From the NCBI RefSeq assembly GCF_014648475.1, contig NZ_BMRE01000038.1, forward strand, positions 29,221 to 93,220: a stretch of 64,000 bases of DNA. Reading direction: 5' to 3'. Every line of letters begins with the position of its first letter. Within the stretch, counting starts at the first letter, position 1. Origin of the DNA: Lentzea flava. GTDB lineage: Bacteria > Actinomycetota > Actinomycetes > Mycobacteriales > Pseudonocardiaceae. This document shows positions 27,388 to 35,620 of this stretch, in pieces. Below the pieces are notes generated by a model. The model saw only the letters and a list, made by a program, of their open reading frames with translations. It made no database searches and was not told the DNA's origin. The position numbers were made by a program, and so were the translations under genes.

Positions 27388-27410
27388 ATCATGACGCCGG
27401 GGTCTGACAA
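27388..27410 (-). promoter_or_regulatory. PafBC-type (RecA-NDp) promoter of lhr
   Basis: TTGTCAGAC (27402-27410, minus strand), 8 bp, then CATGAT (27388-27393) matches the RecA-NDp consensus tTGTCRGtg-N8-TAnnnT except at the first -10 base and the tg positions. The sequence from TTGTCAGACCCCG is shared with the recA promoter. Confidence 0.75.
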
Positions 27411-27489
27411 TTTCTGATTGCGCAGGTCCGGGCACCCGCCGAAGGCCGCTGTGGCACGATCACCCCGTACGTCTTTCGAGGGGAGCACG

Positions 27490-29334
27490 GTGCGCGTCCT
27501 GTCCGTCGACCTGGGCACCGCCAACACGGTTGCGGTGCTGTCCGACCACGGTGTGGTGGATCTGGACGGAGGGCCCACCATGCCTTCGTCCGTCTACCTC
27601 GACGAGGACGGCACCCTGCACGTCGGCAGAGAGGCGGAGCGGCGTTCGCGCCAGGACCCGTCGCGCTACGAGCCGAACCCCAAGCGTCACATCGACGAGG
27701 TGACGATCAAGCTCGGCGAGACGACCGTGCCGGTCAACGACGCGATCGCGGCCATCTACGCGCGCGTGATGGAGGCCGTCACGCCGCTTCTCGGTGGCGG
27801 CCAGCTCGACGAGATCCGGCTGACGCACCCCGCCGAATGGGGCCCCACCAGGCGCAACAAGCTGCTGTCCTCGGCCAGGCTCGCGGGCATGACCGGTGAG
27901 CTCGTGCCGGTTCCCGAGGCCATCGCGGTGGCGTCGCTCGGCGGCGGCCGCCCGCTCGCCGTCTACGACTTCGGCGCCGACACGTTCGACGTCTCCGTGC
28001 TCGACTCCGAGCACCGCATCCTCGCCGACGGCAGCCTCAGCGACGTCGGCGGTCTCGACGTCGACCAGGCGCTGCTCGAGCACATCGGCCGCTCGGTCTC
28101 CCACAAGGACCCGGCCGGCTGGCAGCGGCTGCTGCGCCCGGTCACCGTGGACGACCACCGCGCCCGCCTCGGCCTGCGCGAGGAGCTGCGCCTCGCCAAG
28201 GAGGACCTCTCCGAGGTGCCTCAGGTCGAGGTGATGATGCCCGAGCCGTTCGAGAAGGTCGTCGTCACGCGTGCCGAGCTGGAGGCGCTGATCCGGCCGA
28301 GCCTGATCCGCAGCGCCGAGCTCCTCATCTCCACCGTGCACAAGGCGGGCGTCACGCCCGAGCACGTCTACCTCGTCGGCGGCTCCTGCCGGATGCCGCT
28401 GGTCGCGCAGGTCATCGCGGAGAAGGTCGGCATCGTCCCGACCAACCCCGACCACCCGGAGACGATCGTCGCGTCCGGCGCGCTGGTCGTGGACCGCGCG
28501 ACGATCACGCTGAAGCCCGAGGACGACAAGCCCAAGTTCGTCGAACCGCCCACGGTCGTGACGACGCCGGTCAGCCCGGCCGTGAGCGGCCCGCACCAGG
28601 TGAACCCGAACGTCAGCGGCCCGAACCCGGTGATCAGCGGCTCGTACCCGAACCCGAACGTGAGCGGGCCGTACTCGGCGAGCGGCACCTACCAGCTGAC
28701 GTCGCCGTACCCGGTGAACCCGAACGTCAGCGGCAGCTACCCGATGAACTTCCCGCAGCAGGCGCCGAAGAAGGACAACAAGAAGGTCCTCCTCGGCATC
28801 GGCGGCGCGGTGGTGGCGCTGGCCGTGGTCATCGGCGCCGTGTTCGCGTTCTCCGGACCGGACCTGCCCAGCGCGGACGAGTGCAAGGACGACACGGCCC
28901 GGGACGGCCAGGGCTTCACGAGGTGCCTGCGCCAGCTCGCGGGCCACGTGCCCGACGGCGGCGGCTGCGAGAAGGCCGACTCCGCGCAGATCACCGGCAT
29001 GGAGGAGATCAAGGGCACGGTCGTGAGCTGCACGATCCGCGACGGCTACGCGGTCCAGTACATCCTCACCGACAGCGTCACCGGCGCGGAGAACAACGCC
29101 GCCGCCATCGCGAAGTCGTTCCAGACCGACCGCGTCGAGGCCGACTGGACCGGCAACGGCCTGGAGGGCAACTACCGCGCGGCGACGTCGAGCGGCACCG
29201 GCGTGCTGGTGTTCACCGCCAAGGGCCGCCCCATGTTCGGCATCCTCACCAAGACCGCCGAGGAGAACGCCGACGAGCTCAAGCCGGACGAAATCGCCGA
29301 CTTCTTCGAGAAGTCCGTTCAACCGGGTGAGTAA
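27490..29334 (+). CDS. Hsp70-like ATPase with a transmembrane anchor and external Cys domain
   Basis: A 614-aa protein. Residues 1-345 form a DnaK-type actin fold: VDLGTANTVAV (phosphate 1), AVYDFGADTFDVSVL (phosphate 2) and VYLVGGSCRMP (adenosine site). There is no substrate-binding domain. A Pro/Asn/Ser/Gly linker (~355-425) carries several imperfect NPNVSG units. One transmembrane helix follows (~434-456, LLGIGGAVVALAVVIGAVFAF), then ~155 external residues with four Cys. GTG 27490 has a GAGGGGAGC ribosome site. The role is unknown; the design suggests a cytosolic sensor or chaperone coupled to an extracellular domain. Confidence 0.85.
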   Translation: MRVLSVDLGTANTVAVLSDHGVVDLDGGPTMPSSVYLDEDGTLHVGREAERRSRQDPSRYEPNPKRHIDEVTIKLGETTVPVNDAIAAIYARVMEAVTPLLGGGQLDEIRLTHPAEWGPTRRNKLLSSARLAGMTGELVPVPEAIAVASLGGGRPLAVYDFGADTFDVSVLDSEHRILADGSLSDVGGLDVDQALLEHIGRSVSHKDPAGWQRLLRPVTVDDHRARLGLREELRLAKEDLSEVPQVEVMMPEPFEKVVVTRAELEALIRPSLIRSAELLISTVHKAGVTPEHVYLVGGSCRMPLVAQVIAEKVGIVPTNPDHPETIVASGALVVDRATITLKPEDDKPKFVEPPTVVTTPVSPAVSGPHQVNPNVSGPNPVISGSYPNPNVSGPYSASGTYQLTSPYPVNPNVSGSYPMNFPQQAPKKDNKKVLLGIGGAVVALAVVIGAVFAFSGPDLPSADECKDDTARDGQGFTRCLRQLAGHVPDGGGCEKADSAQITGMEEIKGTVVSCTIRDGYAVQYILTDSVTGAENNAAAIAKSFQTDRVEADWTGNGLEGNYRAATSSGTGVLVFTAKGRPMFGILTKTAEENADELKPDEIADFFEKSVQPGE

Positions 29335-29387
29335 GCGCCACTGATGGACCTGTCGGCGCGCCGCCCGAGCGTGCCACCATCGCGATC

Positions 29388-30638
29388 ATGGTGACCGTCG
29401 CGCCGCAGGTCGAACGCGTGCAGCGCAAGGTCGTTCGCGTGCTGACCGGCACCCAGGTCCTGGGGTCGGCCGCGGTGACGATCGGCCTCGCGATCAGCAC
29501 GTTGATCGCCGCGTCGTTGTCCGGGTCCGATGCCGTCGGCGGGTTCGCGCAGACCGCGGCCGTCGCCGGTGCCGCGGTGCTCGCCCTGCCCGGTGCCCGT
29601 CTCGCGCAGCGGCGTGGACGTCGTCCCGCGCTCATCCTCGGCTACGGCATGGGCGCGCTCGGCGCGTTGGTCGCCGCTGTCGCCGTGAGCGCCGGGTTGT
29701 GGCAAATGTTGTTGGTGGGGCTTCTTCTGTTCGGAGGGGCGTCCAGCGCGAACTACGCGGCCCGTTATGCCGCAACGGATCTGGCGGATCCGCAACGTCG
29801 TGCGCGGGAGCTCTCCCGTGTGGTGTGGGCGGCGATGATCGGCGCGATCATCGGCCCCAACCTCGCCGATCCCGCCGGCCGGACGGCTGCTTCGCTGGGC
29901 CTGCCGGTGGGTGTGGGACCGTTCCTGCTCGCCGCTCTCGTGCTCGGCGCGGCGGTGCTGGTGATCCAGTTCGGGCTGCGGCCGGACCCGTTGGCCGTCG
30001 TGAAGAGCACCCGACCGGTTGAATCCCCGCACTGTTCCGGCGGGGGCACGCCCGGTGGCCTGAAGATCTGGGGCTCGCTCGGGCCGATGGCGCGACTTGC
30101 ACTCGTTGGAGTGATGTTGTGCCACACGGCGATGGTCGGGCTGATGTCGATGACGCCGGTGCACATGAACCACGCCGGGTCGTCGTTGCGCGTGGTCGGT
30201 GTGGTGATCAGCCTGCACGTCGCCGCGATGTACGCCGCGAGTCCGTTGTTCGGGTGGATGGCGGACCGGCTGGGACGTGTGCCGGTGCTCGCGATCGGCG
30301 CGTCGCTGGTGGTGGCGGCGTCCGGGATCGCGGGGATGGCGCCGTCGCACGACGCTCCGCAGCTCGGCGCGGGTCTCGCGCTGCTCGGCTTCGGCTGGTC
30401 GGCGGGGCTGGTGTCGGGGTCCGCGCTGCTGACCGAGTCGGTGCGGGTCGAGGACAGGCCGGCCGCGCAGGGACTGTCCGATCTGCTGATGAACGTCGGC
30501 GGAGCCGTTGGTGGCGCCGTGTCCGGGATCGTCGTGACGGCGTGGTCGTACGGCGTGCTCGGACTGATCGTCGGGTTCACCGCGCTGCCGTTGCTGATCG
30601 TGTGCCTCTTCGCATCGCTGCGCAGGCCCGTTCGTTAG
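29388..30638 (+). CDS. Major facilitator superfamily transporter
   Basis: A 416-aa protein with about 12 hydrophobic helices. The loop between helices 2 and 3 reads ARLAQRRGRRPALI and that between helices 8 and 9 reads GWMADRLGRVPVL, the paired MFS signature G-x-x-x-D-R-x-G-R-R/K. The substrate is unknown; a proton-linked efflux role is the usual guess for such a gene. It lies between the Hsp70-like gene and DUF3046, 9 bp before the latter, so read-through is likely. Confidence 0.88.
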   Translation: MVTVAPQVERVQRKVVRVLTGTQVLGSAAVTIGLAISTLIAASLSGSDAVGGFAQTAAVAGAAVLALPGARLAQRRGRRPALILGYGMGALGALVAAVAVSAGLWQMLLVGLLLFGGASSANYAARYAATDLADPQRRARELSRVVWAAMIGAIIGPNLADPAGRTAASLGLPVGVGPFLLAALVLGAAVLVIQFGLRPDPLAVVKSTRPVESPHCSGGGTPGGLKIWGSLGPMARLALVGVMLCHTAMVGLMSMTPVHMNHAGSSLRVVGVVISLHVAAMYAASPLFGWMADRLGRVPVLAIGASLVVAASGIAGMAPSHDAPQLGAGLALLGFGWSAGLVSGSALLTESVRVEDRPAAQGLSDLLMNVGGAVGGAVSGIVVTAWSYGVLGLIVGFTALPLLIVCLFASLRRPVR

Positions 30639-30647
30639 TGTCTTCCG

Positions 30648-30842
30648 GTGCGCATCACGATGTTCCGCAAACTCATGGCAGGGGAGTTCGGCCAGGTCAG
30701 GGCCGAGATGATCGCCCGCGACCACGTGCTGTCCTCGCTCGGCGGCCGCACCGCCGACCAGGCGCTGGAGGCGGGGATCGGCGCCAAGGAGGTCTGGATC
30801 GCGGTCTGCGACGCGTTCGAAGTTCCCGAAAATCGTCGCTGA
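30648..30842 (+). CDS. DUF3046 small protein
   Basis: A 64-aa protein matching DUF3046, which in actinobacteria sits just upstream of recA (Rv2738c in M. tuberculosis). The family block DHVLSSLGGRTADQALEAG is present, followed by VWIAVCDAFEVP. GTG 30648 fits the family start; an internal ATG at 30660 is less likely. No function is established. It starts 9 bp after the MFS gene, but recA behind it has its own damage-type promoters. Confidence 0.88.
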   Translation: MRITMFRKLMAGEFGQVRAEMIARDHVLSSLGGRTADQALEAGIGAKEVWIAVCDAFEVPENRR

Positions 30843-30869
30843 GCTGGCTGTTCGGAGTGTCGCGTGTGC

Positions 30870-30885
30870 TCGAACACGTGTTCGG
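30870..30885. promoter_or_regulatory. LexA (SOS) operator of recA
   Basis: TCGAACACGTGTTCGG matches TCGAAC-N4-GTTCGA with one change at the last base. It lies 119 bp upstream of the recA start and 32 bp upstream of the PafBC-type element. Confidence 0.92.
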
Positions 30886-30916
30886 CTAGAGTGGCCCCGA
30901 CCCCGGCTTCGCAAAA

Positions 30917-30939
30917 TTGTCAGACCCCGCCAGTAGCGT
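30917..30939 (+). promoter_or_regulatory. PafBC-type (RecA-NDp) promoter of recA
   Basis: TTGTCAGAC, exactly 8 bp, then TAGCGT fits the RecA-NDp consensus tTGTCRGtg-N8-TAnnnT apart from the less conserved tg pair. This LexA-independent damage promoter is known in mycobacteria and depends on PafBC. Confidence 0.88.
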
Positions 30940-30988
30940 CAGGTCCAACATGACGAAGCAACGGCAGACGACAAAAGGTGGACCCAAG

Positions 30989-32035
30989 ATGGCACCCGCA
31001 GCACCCGACCGGGACAAGGCGCTCGAGCTGGCCCTGGCGCAGATCGACAAGCAGTTCGGCAAGGGCTCCGTGATGCGCCTCGGCGAAGAGGGCCGCGCCC
31101 CGATCGAGGTCATCCCGACCGGCGCGATCGCCCTGGACGTGGCGCTCGGCATCGGTGGTCTGCCGAAGGGGCGCGTCGTCGAGATCTACGGTCCTGAGTC
31201 CTCCGGTAAGACGACGGTGGCGCTGCACGCCGTGGCGAACGCGCAGAAGAACGGTGGCATCGCGGCGTTCATCGACGCGGAGCACGCGCTCGACCCCGAG
31301 TACGCGAAGAAGCTGGGCGTCGACACCGACGCGCTGCTGGTGTCCCAGCCCGACACCGGTGAGCAGGCGCTCGAGATCGCGGACATGCTGGTCCGCTCCG
31401 GCGCGCTCGACATCCTGGTCATCGACTCGGTCGCCGCGCTCGTGCCGCGCGCCGAGATCGAGGGCGAGATGGGCGACAACCACGTCGGTCTGCAGGCCCG
31501 CCTGATGAGCCAGGCGCTGCGCAAGATCACCGGTGCGCTCAACGCGTCCGGCACCACCGCGATCTTCATCAACCAGCTGCGCGAGAAGATCGGCGTGATG
31601 TTCGGCTCCCCGGAGACCACGACCGGTGGTAAGGCGCTGAAGTTCTACGCCTCCGTGCGCCTCGACGTCCGCCGCATCGAGACCCTGAAGGACGGCGGCG
31701 AGCCCGTCGGCAACCGCACCAGGGTCAAGGTCGTGAAGAACAAGGTCGCGCCGCCCTTCAAGCAGGCCGAGTTCGACATCCTCTACGGCCAGGGCGTCTC
31801 GCGTGAGGGCTCGCTCATCGACATGGGCGTCGACCAGGGCATCCTGCGCAAGTCCGGTGCCTGGTACACCTACGAGGGCGACCAGCTCGGCCAGGGCAAG
31901 GAGAACGCGCGGAAGTTCCTGCGCGACAACCCGGACATCGCCAACGAGATCGAGAAGCGCATCAAGGACAAGCTCGGCATCGGCGCCACCCTCGACGCCG
32001 ACGAGTCGGCTCCCGCCGCGCCGGTCGAGTTCTAA
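30989..32035 (+). CDS. recA: Recombinase A
   Basis: Forms the strand-exchange filament on single-stranded DNA and triggers LexA self-cleavage. It has 348 aa. Walker A GPESSGKTT is at about residues 68-76; the Walker B strand ILVIDSVAAL, the DNA-binding loop region and FINQLREKIGVMFGSPETTTGG are intact, and no intein interrupts the gene. ATG 30989 has an AAAGGTGG ribosome site six bases upstream; ATG 30950 is in frame but lacks one. Control is dual, by LexA and a PafBC-type promoter. recX follows after 13 bp. Confidence 0.98.
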   Translation: MAPAAPDRDKALELALAQIDKQFGKGSVMRLGEEGRAPIEVIPTGAIALDVALGIGGLPKGRVVEIYGPESSGKTTVALHAVANAQKNGGIAAFIDAEHALDPEYAKKLGVDTDALLVSQPDTGEQALEIADMLVRSGALDILVIDSVAALVPRAEIEGEMGDNHVGLQARLMSQALRKITGALNASGTTAIFINQLREKIGVMFGSPETTTGGKALKFYASVRLDVRRIETLKDGGEPVGNRTRVKVVKNKVAPPFKQAEFDILYGQGVSREGSLIDMGVDQGILRKSGAWYTYEGDQLGQGKENARKFLRDNPDIANEIEKRIKDKLGIGATLDADESAPAAPVEF

Positions 32036-32048
32036 GAGGTAGCAGAGG

Positions 32049-32558
32049 TTGGACGAGGCTGAGGAGCAGCGCAAAGCACGCGACATCTGCTACGCGCTGC
32101 TCACCGCTCGCGCCCGATCCCGGCACGAGCTGAACGAAGCGTTGCTGCGCAAGGGAATCAGCCCCGGCGTGGCCGAGACCGTGCTCGGCAAGTTCGACCG
32201 TGCCGGTCTGATCGACGACGCCCAGTTCGCCGAGATGTGGGTGCAGTCGCGGCACAACTACAGCGGCCTGGGCCGTCGTGCCCTCGCCATGGAGTTGCGC
32301 CGCAAGGGCGTGGCCGACGAGCTGGTGGCCGAGGCGGTGGCCGCGGTCGACGGCGAGGCCGAGGAGGAGAAGGCGCGCGAGCTGGTCCGCAAACGCCTGC
32401 GCACGATGTCCGGTGTGGACGAGACGGCGAAGATCCGCCGGCTCGTGGGGGCGTTGGCGCGCAAGGGTTACGCGGAGGGGCTCGCGTACCGGGTGGTGCG
32501 TGACGAGCTGCGTGCGGCCGGCGACGAGGCGTCGGCGCTGGACGAGCCCTGGTCGTGA
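32049..32558 (+). CDS. recX: RecX regulatory protein
   Basis: A 169-aa inhibitor of RecA filament growth. The three-helix RecX repeats are visible: RDICYALLTARARSRHEL, then FDRAGLIDDAQFAEMWV, then GLGRRALAMELRRKGV. TTG 32049 was chosen for its AGAGG ribosome site and 13-bp spacing from recA, an arrangement conserved in actinobacteria. The stop overlaps the next gene by GTGA. Confidence 0.93.
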   Translation: MDEAEEQRKARDICYALLTARARSRHELNEALLRKGISPGVAETVLGKFDRAGLIDDAQFAEMWVQSRHNYSGLGRRALAMELRRKGVADELVAEAVAAVDGEAEEEKARELVRKRLRTMSGVDETAKIRRLVGALARKGYAEGLAYRVVRDELRAAGDEASALDEPWS

Positions 32559-33169
32559 GGCCGGTGCCGATCGGCCGGCTTCCGCTGGACGCCCAGGTCG
32601 ACGCCCTCCGAGCGACCCTCGCGCGCAACGACCTGGTGATGGAGGTCCTGGCCCGCGCCGCGCGGCTCGGCCTTCCGGGGTGGTACCTGACCGCAGGGTG
32701 TCTGGTCCAGACCGTGTGGAACGTGGTCACCGGCCGGCCACCGGCCGACGGCATCAGGGACTACGACCTGTTCTACTTCGACGACTCCGATCTCGGTTGG
32801 GACGCCGAGAACGAGGTCATCAAGGCGGGTGCGCACGCCTTCGGCGACTTGCCCGTCGTCGTCGAGATCCGCAACGAGGCGCGCGTGCACCTCTGGTACG
32901 AGGACCGCTTCGGTGTTCCCTGCGAGCCCTACCCGTCCACGGAAGCGGCGATCGACTCCTTCGCGGCCACAACGTGTTGTCTCGGCATCCGCACCGACCG
33001 CGAGGGCCGGTGGCGCATCTACGCCCCGCACGGTCTCGCCGACGTGTTCAACCTCGTCGTCCGCCCCAACCCGGTGCTCGCTCCCCGCGAGGTCTACGAG
33101 GCGAAAGCCCGCCGCTGGCGCGAACAGTGGCCTGAGCTGACCGTGCTTGCCTGGCCCGGCGCCCCGTGA
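32555..33169 (+). CDS. Nucleotidyltransferase-like protein (DUF925/NTP_transf_6)
   Basis: A 204-aa protein of the DUF925 nucleotidyltransferase-like family. AGCLVQTVWN near residues 48-57 and IRDYDLFYFDDSDL at about 68-81 form the expected core; the paired Asp residues in DYDLFYFD may coordinate metal. Whether it is an active nucleotidyltransferase is unknown. The start GTG 32555 overlaps the recX stop, so it should be translated with recA-recX and so be damage induced. Confidence 0.8.
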   Translation: MRPVPIGRLPLDAQVDALRATLARNDLVMEVLARAARLGLPGWYLTAGCLVQTVWNVVTGRPPADGIRDYDLFYFDDSDLGWDAENEVIKAGAHAFGDLPVVVEIRNEARVHLWYEDRFGVPCEPYPSTEAAIDSFAATTCCLGIRTDREGRWRIYAPHGLADVFNLVVRPNPVLAPREVYEAKARRWREQWPELTVLAWPGAP

Positions 33170-33214
33170 CCGATCTCGCCGCTCGACCGGTTCGTCCCGA
33201 GTAGCCTGAAACCC

Positions 33215-33667
33215 GTGAGCACCACTCCCGACGCGCCGTCCGCCGCCACGCCCACGGTCGCCGACCTGCTCTGCTTCGACCTGTACACGACGTCGCGGGC
33301 GGTCACGGGCTTCTACCGCCCGATCTTGGACAAGGCCGGCATCACCTACCCGCAGTTCCTGGTGATGCTCCTGCTGTGGGAGCGGGACTCACGGCCGATC
33401 CGGGAGCTCGTCCACGAGCTCGACCTCGAGTACAGCACGCTGTCGCCGTTGATCAAACGGCTCGAGAAGAGCGGCCTGCTGGTCCGCGTCACGCATCCCG
33501 ACGACGAGCGGTCGGTGCTCGTCCAGCTCACCGACAAGGGTCGTGACCTGCGGTGGATCGGTGCCGAGATGACCAACCGCCTGGGCGAGGCACTCGGCAT
33601 GACCAACGAGGAGATCGCCGTCCTGCGCAAGGCCCTGCACCGGGTCAAGCACGGCGCCGAGCGCTAG
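33215..33667 (+). CDS. MarR-family regulator, OhrR-like with conserved Cys
   Basis: A 150-aa winged-helix regulator. The N-terminal LLCFDLYTTSRA places C20 where OhrR proteins keep the reactive Cys that senses organic peroxides, and the helix-turn-helix (ELDLEYSTLSPLIKRLEKSG) is close to OhrR. GTG 33215 is the start. No ohr gene is adjacent; instead a secreted hydrolase follows after 113 bp, with an inverted repeat between them. The sensing role is inferred from C20 alone. Confidence 0.85.
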   Translation: MSTTPDAPSAATPTVADLLCFDLYTTSRAVTGFYRPILDKAGITYPQFLVMLLLWERDSRPIRELVHELDLEYSTLSPLIKRLEKSGLLVRVTHPDDERSVLVQLTDKGRDLRWIGAEMTNRLGEALGMTNEEIAVLRKALHRVKHGAER

Positions 33668-33712
33668 TGGCCTGAAACACATCGCGCGCGAGGTATCTCG
33701 CCGGGTAACTTA

Positions 33713-33741
33713 CATCGTGCACGACCTAATCGAGCACGATG
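33713..33741. promoter_or_regulatory. Inverted repeat upstream of the secreted hydrolase
   Basis: CATCGTGC (33713-33720) and GCACGATG (33734-33741) are perfect 8-bp arms 13 bp apart, between the MarR gene and the hydrolase start. This could be the MarR operator, although the sequence is unlike published OhrR boxes. Confidence 0.4.
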
Positions 33742-33780
33742 CACCGCCACCGCGGTGCTCGACGAGAGAGTGAGAGACCA

Positions 33781-34581
33781 ATGCGAGTTCGTAAGGTGTT
33801 CGTCCTTCTCGGAGCCCTGCTGGCCCTGGCTGCTTCCGTCCCGTCGGGTGCCGGTGCCGCGGACGACGCAGAGAAGTCCGGCGCCAAGAAGCCGACCGTC
33901 GTGCTCGTGCACGGCGCGTTCGCCGACGCGTCGAGCTGGAACGGGGTCGTGGAACGCCTACAGCGCAAGGGATTCCCGGTAGTCGCGGTCGCGAACCCGT
34001 TGCGCGACCTCAGCTACGACGCGAACTACCTGCGCAAGGTGCTCGCCTCGATCGACGGCCCGATCGTGCTCGCCGGTCACTCCTACGGCGGCATGGTCCA
34101 GTCCCAGGCGGCGCTGGGGAACCCGAACGTGAAGTCGCTCGTCTACGTCGCGGCGTTCGCGCCGGAGGAGGGCGAGAGCGCGCTCGAACTGTCGAACAAG
34201 TTCCCCGGCAGCACACTGGGCGACACGTTGCAGATCATCGACCTCGGTGACGGCACCAAGGACTTCGCGATCCAGCAGGACAAGTACTGGCAGCAGTTCG
34301 CGGCCGACGTCTCCCGCAAGGACGCGACCATCGCGGCGGCGACGCAGCGGCCGGTCAACGACAGCGCGCTGACCGAGGGCGCCGGCGAGCCCGCGTGGCG
34401 CACGATCCCGTCGTACTTCGTGGTGGCGGGCAAGGACAAGAACATCCCGATCGCGGCGCAGAAGTGGATGGCAGAGCGTGCCCACGCCCGCGCCGTCGTC
34501 GAGGTCGGCACCGCCTCGCACTCGGTGGCCGTGTCCCACCCGGAGACCGTGGCCGATCTGATCGTCCGCGCGGCGCGGTAG
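33781..34581 (+). CDS. Secreted alpha/beta hydrolase
   Basis: A 266-aa exported protein. The signal peptide spans about residues 1-27 (LLGALLALAASVPSGAGAA). The alpha/beta fold follows, with VVLVHGAFADASSWNGV as the oxyanion region, the nucleophile elbow GHSYGG (Ser near residue 101) and a late His in TASHSVAVSHPE. It resembles esterase/chloroperoxidase-like hydrolases; the substrate is unknown. ATG 33781 has GAGAGAGTGAGAG upstream. The gene probably belongs to the MarR regulon, and a strong terminator follows. Confidence 0.85.
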   Translation: MRVRKVFVLLGALLALAASVPSGAGAADDAEKSGAKKPTVVLVHGAFADASSWNGVVERLQRKGFPVVAVANPLRDLSYDANYLRKVLASIDGPIVLAGHSYGGMVQSQAALGNPNVKSLVYVAAFAPEEGESALELSNKFPGSTLGDTLQIIDLGDGTKDFAIQQDKYWQQFAADVSRKDATIAAATQRPVNDSALTEGAGEPAWRTIPSYFVVAGKDKNIPIAAQKWMAERAHARAVVEVGTASHSVAVSHPETVADLIVRAAR

Positions 34582-34589
34582 TGAAAGCA

Positions 34590-34624
34590 GAAAGCCGGGG
34601 CGCTGCAGGGGCGCCCCGGCTTTC
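34590..34624. terminator. Bidirectional hairpin between convergent genes
   Basis: A perfect 14-bp stem (34590-34603 with 34611-34624) with loop TGCAGGG lies between the hydrolase and the leftward protease. The A/T ends of the arms give short U-runs in both directions. Confidence 0.88.
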
Positions 34625-34631
34625 GTCGTGT

Positions 34632-35435
34632 CTACGGTTTGGCGACCTTGCAGCCGGGCAGCGACAGGTCCAGCGTCGTGCCGGGGCGGAAGCAGGCCAC
34701 GAAGTCGAACGTCTGCTGGCCGTAGTTGATGCCCTTGCGGACGGTGACGTTTCCGGCGGCGTCGACCTCGCACGGGTTGTTCATCGTGCAGCGCTCGCCG
34801 CTCTCGTTGCCGGTGTTGTTGACACCGACGACCTTGCCGCTCACGTTGTCGATGATCGGCGAGCCCGAGGTGCCGCCGATGGTGTTGCAGGACGACGTGT
34901 AGCGCAGCGAGTCGCGCCAGGTCCAGTCGGCTTCCTTGAGCTGGTGGACGAAGCCGTCGATCTGGCAGGAGTAGATCTTCTTCCAGTAGCCGGAGACGAC
35001 GCGGATGTCCGTCTTGGCCACGGGGTGCGAGGCCGACAGCTCCAGCGCGCGGCTGCCGTACTGCTGCTGGATCTGCCCGTAGGTCGTGTTGAGCTGGTAG
35101 AGCGCGGCGTCGGTGCCGGTCATCGTGGCGTAGAGCAGCTTGGTCGCCTTCAGCTTCGTCGGGAACGGCGAGCCGGAGCTGTTGAGCAGCGTGAACTCGC
35201 GACCGTCCGGCCGGTTGACGACGACCTGACCGGCTTTCATGAGCTGGAAGCAGTGGCCGTTGGTGAGAACGAGCGCCTTGTCCGCCGCGGTCGAGTTCGG
35301 CAGGCGGACCAGTGAACCGGAGCAGTTGCTGAGTTTCACGATCCCGGTGTAGTCGACGGCGGCCTGTGCGGGTGCCGTCGTCACGCCGAGTGCGGCGATC
35401 GCCGCGAGCAGGGTTCCGACGAGTCGTCGTGCCAT
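34632..35435 (-). CDS. Secreted trypsin-like serine protease
   Basis: A 267-aa exported protein. The signal peptide ends near residue 25 (TAPAQA). The S1-type triad is readable: TNGHCF (His), GTDAALYQL (Asp) and GGTSGSP (Ser). Several Cys pairs (NCSGSL, TSSCNT, CQIDG, RCTMNNPC) suggest disulfides. ATG 35435 has an AAAGGA ribosome site at good spacing. Specificity is unknown. It is divergent from the DUF4190/DUF4352-like gene. Confidence 0.85.
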   Translation of the reverse strand: MARRLVGTLLAAIAALGVTTAPAQAAVDYTGIVKLSNCSGSLVRLPNSTAADKALVLTNGHCFQLMKAGQVVVNRPDGREFTLLNSSGSPFPTKLKATKLLYATMTGTDAALYQLNTTYGQIQQQYGSRALELSASHPVAKTDIRVVSGYWKKIYSCQIDGFVHQLKEADWTWRDSLRYTSSCNTIGGTSGSPIIDNVSGKVVGVNNTGNESGERCTMNNPCEVDAAGNVTVRKGINYGQQTFDFVACFRPGTTLDLSLPGCKVAKP

Positions 35436-35620
35436 GTGCAGGGTTCCTTTCAGGGATGGCATCCAGTGCCAGCCTGTACGGATCGTAGCCATCTCGCTAC
35501 CTTCGGAAGTCGGCTGACGTGCCGTCGGTAACTCGATCGAGTGACGCTCCGGGGCTGAGCTAACGGGTAAAGCAGACCAATCGACGTCGTGGTCACACAT
35601 CGCAACCGCCAGGAGCCGTG

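Noticed and set aside
30950..30988. Upstream ATG as the recA start
   Set aside because: It lacks a ribosome site, and the ATG at 30989 has a strong one and gives the usual RecA length.
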